NCBI GenBank assembly: GCA_013433145.1
Contig: CM024178.1
Location: forward strand, 4,697,260 to 4,761,259
DNA from: Ascaris suum
Taxonomy: Eukaryota > Nematoda > Chromadorea > Rhabditida > Ascarididae
Direction of reading: 5' to 3'
DNA length: 64,000 nt
Shown here: in pieces, positions 40,031 to 52,500 of the stretch
Layout: every line of letters starts with the position of its first letter
Position numbering within the stretch: the first letter of the stretch is position 1
Notes under the pieces: generated by a model
Seen by the model: the letters and a program-made list of their open reading frames with translations, nothing else
Told to the model about the DNA's origin: nothing
The model's database searches: none
Position numbers and translations under genes: made by a program

Positions 40031-43000
40031 TTCACCTCACTCGAATCCAAAATGAACGCACCAATGGATATAGAAGGCGATGCACTCAAAACTGAACATC
40101 ATATCCTTTATGCGAAAATATGAATCCCGTTGATGAGACGTTAATATTCCATCACGGATACGAAAATGAACAACGAGGAACATATCAGTAAAATATGGTT
40201 TATGTGAGGATAAGCTTTCAACTATTTTAAAGCATAAACTCTGAGATAAGCGTAGTTTTATTTGAAAATAAGGCAACTAGCATATTTATATAAGAGAAGA
40301 AAAAATACAAAATAATAATGAATAGCCACTTTAGTTGCGAGGTAAACCTCGCGATCACGCATAATATAAATCAGCGTCGAAGAAGTACAGAAACTCTATG
40401 CAAAACATATGAGCGGCAAGATGACCTAATTTAGCAAAAAAAAAGTAAAACTTTAGAGCGAGTGAAACGAAAATAAGAAGAAAAATCAACAAATTCAAAG
40501 CTGAGTAAAAAAAAGATGGAAATGAACACAGAAATATTTAGAATGTTTGCCGTAAAAAAGCGTCCATCTGATGTGTAATAGAAGATCCTGAAGCATGAAT
40601 GCAGCGGCAAATTTCTTCAAGCAAGGCGGTGCTTCATCGAAGATGCGGCGACCCCATACTGCCTTCTAGTAATTTTTTCTCTTATTTCAACTGCCATTCA
40701 ATGCCCTTTCCCTCTATTCATTTTTATATACATTTAAAATTGTATATGAAATTTCAAGGAAGTGCAATCGTTGCCTTTGGCTTATTGCTTTGCAGTGAAA
40801 AAAGGAGTAGAAGAAAATGGTTATGCCGAAGAGCCGCATATGGATCACCGCATACTACCTGCACATAATGCCAAGATGGCCCATTTTTGTATTCATGCTA
40901 CCAAAAAACAATGCTTTTGAATAATGAGGAACAGCCGAACTCAGTAACCAATGAAAACCTGGAAAAAGCAAACTGACCAGCGATTTCTTTCACCGCCTCA
41001 TCCCCTTTTTCTACCTGGATTGACGAGTAGTTACTATAACGACCGGATAATCTAGAATTTTAAAGCAGATATTTTTCGACCTTAGAGAGAAAGTGATGAG
41101 TTTACAAGTTCGCTGAATGCGCACAAAGCGGCTGTCAGTTAGTTTTTTTTGGTGCATGAAAACAAACAAGGATGCGTTCGACCTGCTCTGATTTGAAGTA
41201 TCTCTTCTAACATTAACTTAGGACCAGCCTAGAACCATAGGGGAGGGGGGGGGGGAAGTGCGTTGATAGAAATAACAAAGTTTGATAGCTTGCAAGCTTA
41301 AAGAAAGGGAAAGCAGGTTTATTCAAACGTCTAATATCACAAGTGCCATTAACTGCATAAGCCACTTTGCAGTAGTAGTTTTACACTTGACTAAGTGGCT
41401 AAACTTAAAAATGAAGCCTTCACATCTCGCAATAAACGCTAAGTTGGTTCCTTAGAGTGCTGCACTCGTAGTCTCAAATGTCGTCAACCTTTACAGGTAA
41501 CTTCGTAACGGCACCCTTCATTCCTGACTCTAATAACAAACACTTTAAAGACTGGGAACAAATTTGTCAGTGGGAAGACGCAAATGGTAACTGGCAGGAA
41601 GGACGCATCGACACGGAACATTACAGCCGCACCTGTTCAAAACGCTTGTATAGACAAGGCTAAATAGACGCACATCACGTGCATTTACCTATTTATGTGA
41701 CGTAACAACTTGACAGCAAATAACGAATCATGTCTGCAGAGTCCTTATCAATTTCAAATATGATAAAGAGAGTTCGAGAAGGAAAACTGCCCCGTTGAAA
41801 GGCATCAAATGTTTTCCGACGTGAACGCCCATACAATCAGTGCTATGATGTCACATAATTTGGGACGACACACGCCGAGTCTTAGAAAGGAAATTAAAGC
41901 ATAAAAGTAGCATGGAGTGGACTTATTCTAGCAAAATCGTGGTGCTGGAAGGAGGGAACTTTGGACTCGAGCGCTTCAACAACGGAAAGGAAGAGGAGGA
42001 ACCTACTCCAGTGAGGGTGGCACGTCAGTGCGTCGATTCCTCTTCTCCTCACCCCCCCTCTCTTGTGACTTCCAATCTGTCCTGACCAATCCTTCGATCG
42101 TAGCAAAACTTGGCATAATTAACATCACGAGCTTTCACAACGGAAGAGTCATTTTCACCGGTTCCCGCCAAAACGAGTGCAGGCAGAGAAAAAGACAGCA
42201 TCGAAAGGTACGTGAGTTACGTGCTGTGAGGAGAGGAGATAGTGTGATTTGAATAGCAATCTGCGAATAAAGTAATTGTTGATCTGCTTGGAATCAATGC
42301 TTTTTCCTACGTATTTTAGTAGTAAATTTCATTGAACTTTGCGGCGACGGAAGCAATGAAATTTGGGCGGAGATGCAAGCCGGGTGTAAAAGAAAGTAGG
42401 CAGAAGTGGCAACAATATGGAACAAAGCGAATCGATGCTTCAATTCACCTGGCCAGGATTGCCACAGACGAGAAATAATATTACCATGAAGGTTGCTCAG
42501 CGCTACGCGAGGTGATAGTGCGACGTTCTGGTAGAACGTTTCAGGTAGCACCAAAGGCCAAAACGACAGACAGTGCAGAATAATGGGCCAGGGAGATGGA
42601 ATCGGCGAGAAATTCCCGACTACCCGGGTAATATTGGGATGTTTGCCGCATGACGTCGTTTATTTTAATTTGCAGTTTATTTTGTATAAGAGGAATGCCC
42701 ACAGCCAGCCTACCCGGATAATCTAACCACTTTGGTGCTCTAATTTTCCTACTGGCTATTAAATAGGAATAATACAGAGCGATTCTGCTACCTTCTTATT
42801 TTCTAGGTACGAATAGCGACTCCAGTGCCGCCCTTACTTAACTAATATTTGATACTATTAAAGGAGAGTTATTCGTAATAGTAAATGAGAAGTATTACCT
42901 CAGCTACAACATTATTCAAACTGTTACATGAGTAATTAGCTAAATATAATTATGCAAATGAGATTGACGACTAGAACAACTAGAGGATGGAGTAATCTAA

Positions 43001-46000
43001 TCGTAGATCATACAAGAAAGTATAGCAATATGCACCTGTTTGCGTTGCTTTTAGTAGAAGATGGCGCAAAAAAGTGTGTTGAGTGTAGTGCACAACGCCT
43101 GAGTGGAGTACGGCAAACGAACACCACAACCACATCGCTGGATAACGGCACCGCGGCGCTCATAACGAGAAAAAAAATGAACGCACTCTCTTTCTCTCTG
43201 AAAAACCGGTTTGTTGGCTCGCACTTATGCGATCTTCTCAACAACTTTAACTCATAGACCCCTCCCTCCCCTCCACCCCTCCACCTCAACCTCGAGACCA
43301 ATGTTTCTTCGAAGCCTGAAGCCGATTTCATTTCCGGATTTGCACACCTCTTCGATTGTAAATATATGGAAAGTCGATTATAATTTCTGATTATATGTCA
43401 CAATTTCTGAATTCTGGATTTCAAAAACGTTGAGAATTACTATTTGCCCTTCCTTCATCATCCCTCCTCTTGACTGTATATTCTTCCAATCGATTGAAGC
43501 AAAGTAGCTTAAGACTTCTTTGACTTTCGCCTACCATTTAACATCGACCTTTAAAATTTACCCGCACTACAGCATGATATATACCACCTTAAAGTTGTGG
43601 AGGACTTGTAATTCTTCATCTTTGATGGTACATCCATCCAAAAGAGTTCAAGAAAACTAAAAGCTTTCCCTCGGATATATTTTCTCGGTTTTTAAGTTTT
43701 GAGGCTTACAAGCCGGATTTTACAGAATATTTGTGCATAATCGATCTGCTTTACTTTATGATAAATTCGTCAAAAACGTACGTCTAGGTATATATCCACA
43801 ATCATATTCGAACAAACTTAAAAAGACGACAGCAAGTCTATTAATACGCATGAAGTGATGGCTGATTAATTGGCATGGATTGCTGGAGAAGAATCAGCAG
43901 TAACAGGTAAAAGCAGATGCGGAGGGAGCCGGGAGTGGCACAATTTGTAGGACAGACTCAAGAAGGATAAACGCACAAAATGACTGAGCACAACGAATAA
44001 GAAGAAGTAGCAAAGCCATAATTAAACTGTATACGTTGATGTGAGTGTTGCATTAATGTCTTCAGGTTAGAGCCAATTTTATCTCACTTGTTAAACGACA
44101 GCTGAGAATTGTTCGCAGGGAGGATCAGAAAGTGCGAGTTTCCGCTTGGTCGCGGGTTCGGACTTTATTCGCTCAGAAGTTTTCACTGCTTATCAAATAT
44201 CGATCATATAATCCTTAATTTAATGTGGTAAATAATCGCTACGGAAAACTATCATGTAGATATGAATATAAACGAAGAAAGTAGAAAGATAATATTTGAT
44301 GATTTAAAAGAGAGTGAAATTTTTGCATTAAGATGCAAGCCAAAGCCGTCGTAGTAGCTAAAAATGATAACTTTATTGTTATTTGAAATTAATAGTAGTA
44401 CTAATAGTTAGAAAAATAATCAACCGACGAGATCCATCGACCAACAACTTAAACCTAAAAAGAGGGCTTGAAGTTTCTTGTGTAAATATTTTTATTCGAG
44501 ATTTTTATTGGTCATATAAATGCATAATAATTTCAAAAGTTTCAGAATTCAGCTGAAATCAAATATGCAAAATTATTTATGAGAAAGACAATAGAAGATG
44601 GAGAGAGGGAACGATAACAGTGCTGACAACGAAAAAAAAATCAATGGGGAATGATTTGCACAGAGGAAACGTCTTGAAGCGGATATTTGTTGAATAAAGC
44701 AATCCATTGCTGCAGTCGATTTGATAAACGACTTTTCAGGGTGCATGCCGCTTACTCCATTTATAGGTTAGCTTTGATACACGGGGCTGGAAGAGTGCCA
44801 AAATTCCTCTGACTCAAGCTAGATGATATGAAAGAAAATTTAAGGTGTTATAATAAGTCCATAGTATCAACAGTACCACAGCAGTGCTACCTTAGAGTAG
44901 TTGTCGATTTGCATGAATTGTGCAATACTCATATTTGTCGTCTGGGGAAAGGGGTGTTCAGTCTTCTTTGAATCGTTCCAAACGACTCTGCATTGCGCTT
45001 AAATGTATTGAGAAAAAGGTTGAGTTTATCTCTTTCTCAAAATTTTCGAATGAAGGGACTAATATTTGAAAAATTCACCAACAAAAAAAAGGGAAGAAAT
45101 TATTGAAATACTGATGGCTGATATTTTATTGAAAACGATGAGCAATTAACTGAATAGTCAGTCACTCGACTGGCATCTTATGAAATGAGCAGATCTCTTT
45201 GTAAGGCGGATGTGAACAAGTCAACAATCGCCAAACGATTTTTTTTTTCCTCTTTGAATATACAGGATGAAGAAAAACTTGACTGCTTGAATTATGCAAA
45301 TAAGTGGACACACCGAAACACGTATATACGAACGCATTACATCAGCAAAGATTATATTAGGTTGCGATGTACTAGTGTGCAATAGGTTTAAGGTTCTAAA
45401 ACGATAACCATACCTAACAACTGATCTGATCGAAAGAGGTTATAGGGAACCGGTATGCACCGATAGCGAAAATAAAACGAGCGGTATACAATGGGATACG
45501 CCAAATCTCCTCTTCTATCCATTGAATTCATTACTCCCCTCCATATCGGCGACGCATATAGCAGTGAACGTCAGCAAAATTGGTTAATCCTTTCCTCCTC
45601 TCCTATACAGGTATATTTCAGAAAGCCTCATAAATGCTGTTGGGGACGGACCAGTAATATTGCCGACAGGTACTACTGAAAATTACTGGAAAGAGGTATC
45701 ACTGAAAGGGCAAGGGCGGGGGAGGGGGGAGGGTGGAGGAGGTGGATGCATAAGGATGAGCACAAGGCGGAGCTGCTTTAGGAGATTCACATGACGCTTC
45801 AGTTAATTGAATATAAGTGGACGATCTACGACTTCAAAAGTAATGAATGGGTGTTATTCATAGATTCAACTTCAGAGCATAAGCATTACCACTGAAAGAC
45901 TTATAAATTTAATCGAATTGGTTCCTCTCGATTATCGCCCTGAAATATAAATGTTAGCAATGAAGGGCGCCGTTTTGCTGAAAACACTTTGAAAAGCGCC

Positions 46001-46518
46001 CTAAAAATATCACTCATTTTTCACTGAATAAAACGAAGTGATTTTATTCATTGGTTGCCTCATTTTTTTCACTCGAACATTTTTCATTCTCGCACATTTT
46101 GCACTCAACATTTGAAGGCGAATTTCTTTTTTTGTTTAATGAGCACCTAAACGATGCAAATCATTTTCTGATTTGTTCCAGCAATTATTTTTAACAGTAT
46201 CGCTAATATTTACGATACAATTAGATACTTACAACTACACTGTAAGTACCATTACTGGTTTAGCCATCTTAAAAGTAGCGCATGCATCAGTTTACATATA
46301 ATAAACAACTAAAGAAAATAGAGTTTTCTTGTGAACTCGTCTTCAAATGCAACTATGCATAAGAAAAGAGGCAGAGTTGTTGCAATATTCGATAAGAAAG
46401 AAAAAGTAGTGCAGTTAATTGCTCTTCAATTTTGTTGCATTTAAAAAGTAAGTGAAGTTAATTTTGCAACACAAAAACGATCTGTAATTTCGTCTAAAGA
46501 ATGCGTTCAAGGACATAC
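40031..46518. other. Sparse interval between rap-2 and the unidentified minus-strand gene
   Basis: About 6.5 kb, mostly AT-rich. Contents: a G run at about 41242-41251; a 61-codon plus-strand open frame at 41478-41663 with Asp/Asn-rich composition; and a possible terminal exon of the downstream gene at 44818-44761 on the minus strand, whose phase and stop codon fit. Nothing else could be supported. Confidence 0.5.
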
Positions 46519-49500
46519 CTATATTGCTGAACAAATGCCCTTGCTAATGGTACAGCTATATGATTCACTTCAGCGTCGTGATTGCAGCACTTATCTTCGG
46601 CACATTTGAAGGAAATTTCAACTATGGTCCCAATGTTTTGGAAAAAATGCCATTCGAAAAAATAAAAGAGGTGGTCAATTTTTATATGAGCCTAAACATA
46701 TAAACTTCGTAGAAGTCTATCTATCATCAATCATCATTTGGTTTTACTGTTTTCATCCGAAAATTTGCAATAATAATCGTATTTCACTCCTGGTTTTATC
46801 AGCGTCTTCCTATTCTCTTCTTGCAGTGAGAATTTTTTCCCTTCAGATCAGTTAAAAAATTAAACAACGCTAGTTAAAAGTAAATTAAAACCAGCAGCAA
46901 CACGCACATTGAAGTATCGGTGAAGCAATAAAAGAGGCAACCTTATATTATACCAAAAATACCTCTTAAATTAATAAGAAGTAAAACTTTCTAAGCAAAT
47001 ATGTGGTAAACACGAAAAGAAAATTCTGCATTTATTCTGAAATCTGTTATCGAATCGAGCATAAAATTCGCTTTTCTTTTCATAGGTTCTCTCACTAATC
47101 GTAGCGAGTGAGGCTTTTAAAGAACGCTTTTTCAACTATCAGTAGCTAGCGGAACGTTGCTGCGTTTTTTTTTTTTTTTTCGTTAAGAAAAGGTGGCAAA
47201 ATGTGAGAGAATGAGACGAAGGTATGCTGGATTGTCGATGAAAAAAGTGTCACTCCGATTTCCCACTCATTGATCGTGTTACACTTCCTAGTGATGATAC
47301 TGTCGCCAAACTGTTGCATCTGAAAAAGCGATGCGAGAAATCTATCATTGTTTTTCTTTTCGGGATTGTCGGGTATTAGTTGATTCTAAAACGAGAAAAA
47401 TCAAAAGAGATATTGTGAAGTTGCTGTTACAAATTTACAGGAAGAACTTGCTGGTAGGTTTTATTTGCAAGCGGATTCAACTTTCACAGCTATTTTAGAA
47501 GAAAGCTTGTAAGTTACCAGCAGATTTTTGTAACACTTTGAAAGCGATAATTTTTTTCATCCAAAAAAAGAAAATTTTAAGGAAGAAAGGTTTTTTGAGG
47601 GTAATATTTTAGGCTTGAACAGTTTTAAAATACACATTGAACGGCCCTTTTTTCCAAAAGTTTCGTACGCCCACCTATGATATCAATGGAATTATTTAAG
47701 CACATTAATGACTCTACTGAGGAGACTCTCCGGATGAAAAACTTTTATATATTTAACAACGGAACGTTCAGTAGTGATGCACAAAAATTAAATGGAACAA
47801 AAAATCACACTGCTCTCTACCTATTCATTACCCTTAGGTTGAATGTCATCGTCTATTGTCACCGGAAGTGACATGATTCAGATAACCGTTTATCTGAGAA
47901 AAATATTCAAAAATTTCGGGCGATTTCACTAATATTTTCAGTTGATGGTATGTGATCGGATTCTCGTAATGGAAAAACATTTGGGAAAATATTCTCGTGA
48001 AATAAGATGGAAAACTCTTGGCAGCGATTCAGAATTTATACATGCATAACTATGAAATGATTCATCGTGAAAACAGATGAAAAGACCATTAAAAAAACGC
48101 ATTTGGTGTACTTACGAACAGGCTTACACTCAAGATTATTATTTGCATCCTCAACAAGTTTACCAATTATTTTGCCGAGCATTTCAATACGTCCTCTAAT
48201 AGAAGATAATGAAACGAACTTCAATGAAGAAAAAGAAGGTAACCGATGGGAGGGAGGTGGAGGGAACGGGCCAAGCCTGAGAAGAACAACCTCATAACTG
48301 AGCTGATAAAAGCAATGAGAGAACACGCTGCAATTTTTAGCATTCTAAAGAAATTCCAATAATTTCCGAAAATTGTACTCTGCGAATATTTTTGAAATTT
48401 TAGAGGAAAAATCGCCCAAAGATGGGATCGCCGAGAAATTTTTTCATCAGAATCGAAAAAAAAATACATTAAGAGTGGGAAATCTTTGAAAAATGTGCAG
48501 ATGCGCAGTTGTATTGACGATCGCCGCTTGATAGGAAGAGTCGTTTGGTGGCATGCAACAGCAGCAAATGGTGTGTCTCCGAAGACAAGGCTCACGTCGA
48601 GGCACCAATTTTTCAAAAATGGTTGCGTGAAACGCGCGAAAAGCCGACTCATTGCAGCCGACCTCATACAGCTGTGACATGATAATGTCAACCAACACAC
48701 AACCACATGAGCGCCTCCAGTTTAGCGCCAATCCCTTCCCCTTCCCCCTCATCAAGTAGCACCTGTTTTCGATAATAGACGACGCATGACATTCAATGCG
48801 CATCGAATACACTCTTCTCAAGGACATCAAATATCGCATTTATGACACTATATCGAGTAATACAGTTATGCTGATTGAAACATATACTAGACAATTATTA
48901 CGGATAGTTCATATTTATAGCAGCAATCCCATCGACAGCTGTCAATGACAGGACATTTGAGCCGACAGTTCATTTCAAAATTCAGCCGACAGTTCAAAAT
49001 CATTTATACTTAAAATGATAATGATGAGGTCAATCTCGTTTAAGACTAACTTATACTCTCAGGAGTGATATGCTGATAAAGAATATCGAATGTGCAACGA
49101 TGCACACAGAGTAATCTGTATCCATAAACAAAGCATAAGAACGAATAGAACTGCTGCATTTGCATCGCTGTAGCATTGCTCACCTAACAGATCCTCATCG
49201 AATCTTAAAATATGTTTCATCTGCAAGAATATTTTTCATAACTTTGTTATTTATTGAGGACCGTTGACGTTTCGTATATGCAACACTTTTCTTTTGGCCT
49301 TCCACAGACGCACACGAATATGAAGTAATTGACGCCTAAAGAAATTCTCTAAGCTGTGACTGAAATGATGTAAAACATTCTATCGTACTTCTTCGCCTTT
49401 TCAAGCACTTCTACTGTATTTCCATCCGTATAAGTCTTAAAATTTGTTCCTTTGGAAGTAGCGAATACTTTATACCTCAGGGTTAATATTTAAGGGGTAC

Positions 49501-52500
49501 GATATAGATTTCGAAATAAGCAAGTGTTTCCAACGAGATCATCGAACAAAGCAATGGCGTTCGCAGAGAAAATGAAACCGTCAAGGACGTTCGTTCGCTG
49601 TGCTTGCAGTCTACTGCGATAACGATTGCAAAGGTGCTCTTGACTCATTTAAAGAAATTTGCGCATCGATTTCTAAACACCACTGCAAATCCATGATCAG
49701 TGATAAAAATTGTTCCATGATGAAGTTTTCTTTGGTCAGAAAAAATTTCTACATTTTCTCAGAGAAAAAAGCTGTTTTCAAAGAAAATGAAATTTTTGAA
49801 ATTTATTTCCTCAAAATTATATCGATGAAGGCAAAAACACTCATGAATATCCAGGAATCTGGAAAAAGAAGTGAGCTTATTCGTTTAAAATATCTACAAG
49901 TGGAGATTTCTATTACTTCTGACACAACGTAACTCTCTGGCGATATTCAATCCAAAGCAGCAGTGCTACTGCTATCATTTTCCTCTGGAAATCAATATTT
50001 TCTTCAAAGATTTATTGTTGTATAATGCTCCAGGTGAAAGTTATAAACCCGACGATAGGTTCCGCACTAAGGGTCGTGGAAATACATTCAGTTAACAAGC
50101 AAGACCAGCTGCCATTAAGCTTATTAGACCTCGGACTACATGCATCAGTCAGGTCAAATGAGAGTAAGCCTGGCGAGTGACCAAAAAAGTCATACACAAT
50201 ATTGGATCGAACGAATTCTTCGATGATCGCAACAAACCATCTCGGAACTTTCTGCAGCAAGGATGTACATTACGCTGTTGCAGAGAGGCATTGTTGCATA
50301 CAGTGGACAAGCGCACACAATTAGGCAGCGGGTGAAAGAAATTGGATTTCGATAGCGACTTGTTTTTAGTGACAGAGCCTCAGCGGAGCGAGAGTACGAG
50401 GTGGAGGGGGCGAGTTAAGTGAGTGTGAATCCAATGGATTCGATAATCAGCACCGTTCGCTTTCATTGTTGTCTTCACAAAGGATCGCATTTTATAGGCC
50501 AATCCATAAATTTAATGGCATCCGACCGGGTTGCTAAATGTGCACACAAACGCATTGACGTTAGATCGCGTAAAATTATTGCTAAAACGTTCGCGAAAAT
50601 GGTGTATGACAACAGAGATTTTATATGCTTATTTAACGCTGAATTCCCATTTCCACACTTACTTGGTCTCCGTAAATCGTTTAAAAATCGTCATTTTTGC
50701 ACATACAAGGAAATCATCATTTAAAATATATGTTAGTAAGTAGTTTATAATTAAATTTATAAATATAATTTATATTAAATGATGAAAAAGTTGATAAAAG
50801 TTCTATGAACAATCAAATAGTTCAACTGCCAGCAGAATAGTGAAAATATACATAGGATCATGTCACCGATCAGTTAAATGGCGTTCGATTAAAAATGAGG
50901 AACGTAACGATGAAAGACCCGTGAAGATAGAAATCTGAAAATACACTCAAGTGGTATCTATAAAGGTGAGTTAATTCCACCGATCGTTTAGCTAAGAATA
51001 TGAATTTTTTGCTGAAATGAATGTGCAATCAAACTGTCATTTGCAATTATGGAGAGTGCATATCGACTTATATGGATCGTTTGAATCTGTTGACGATGGT
51101 TCTTTGATAGTGCAAGTGTCTGCATCGGCTCAAATAGTGGCAACCTTCAAAATCGGCGGGCAAAGCCCCATTTCACTTTTTACCATCATAAACTTCTGGC
51201 TATAGGTGGGCAAAATCGAAACATCATAAACTTCTGGCCATAGGTGGGCAAAATCGAAACCTTCGGTCGATGAAACTTCTGGCCATTCGAGCATTCACCA
51301 TTCATCTGTTAAATTAAGCAGCGAGTGGAGTATGAAGCGTTAAGTCGGAATGGCTGGTTGAATTTTGCTGGATGCCGAAAGAAGCTCAAAAAGCGCAACA
51401 ATGATTTGAAAGGTATGTATGTGTAGTCAGGTTACGAACAAGTCTAAGAACGCTAAGCGAGCGTAACAGCGATGATCGCTTACGCGATGGAAATCGGTTG
51501 AAATTCCACCGCTCTTTATTGATGATGATTTATATACGTATATGTAACTATTATTTCGTTAATTTTTACTCATTTATTTACTTTGTTACATCTATATTTT
51601 CCACGTTGGAAGTAGATTAGACAGAAAACAGATGAAAAAAATGATCGAACTTTTGGAAGAAAAATGCTCAAAAAATTTGAAAACCTCTCCCGACTTTGCA
51701 TGAATTGGCACGCTTACAAAAATCACACGTCGCAACTCGTTATTAAGGTTTTTACTAAAACCTTCATTTATTACTAAGCTTTTTTTCAGCAGTATTCTCT
51801 AAGATTCAGAAGAAAGCCACGTCTGCGGATACATCGGAAAGGAGGAATGTGGAAGAGGTTTATTTGCAGAAGGCTCTGAATCCACTCTTGCATAAGTCTC
51901 CGTTTCTGGTTACAGCTATAAATTTACCGAACTTCAGCAGGAGCGATCTTCAAATGTACGATTAGGCGAACAGATAGAATGAAGAATAGTACACGGATTT
52001 CCCGGCGCGGGGTTTTTGCGTTCTGAAAATCATCCGCTCCGCGAGGCTTTCCTGGAGAGGAAAGAGTTCGCGCGGGGTTCCCGGTGGATGGATGATCAGA
52101 AAACCCTTGGCTTCATTACGAGACCGCTTTCACATTCTTCATGTTACAATACAATGTACTGTATCGTTTCATATAAAGCTGCAGTAGTAGGAATTTTTGA
52201 AAAATTACGGTCCTTGCATATCACTTGCAGCACCTTTGATATAGAAGTAGTGGTTGAAAACCGTGATGCGTGAGCGCGACAGACTCGGTGGTGTGCTTCG
52301 TCCGACATAGTTGTCAGGGGGTTTTTAAAAAGTGGTTACGAAGAGAGGGGATGAATTCGTTTTGGGGGTGATGTGAGCGACTGCGGTAGTGTTATATTGT
52401 GTTGAAATATTCAAATGCACACAAAGCTCCCTTTCATACTGCTAAAGCGATAGGAAGTGAGGTAAAAAACAATGCGCATTTTTGATACACGTGGCTAAGT

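Noticed and set aside
43008..43331. 107-codon minus-strand frame and its plus-strand counterpart
   Set aside because: Gly-rich and Phe-rich homopolymer-driven sequence without splice context or motif.
44140..44170. B-box-like GGGTTCGGACT
   Set aside because: No A box or acceptor stem at the right distance.
48221..48839. Minus-strand frames of 161 and 130 codons
   Set aside because: They overlap in different frames, have low-complexity Phe/Ser composition and do not fit the phase of the neighbouring exon at 48116-48195.
49600..49932. 110-codon plus-strand frame after GTGCTTGCAG
   Set aside because: The only nearby upstream ATG would need a 21-base intron, too short, and composition becomes Lys/Phe/Ile-rich as in noncoding DNA.
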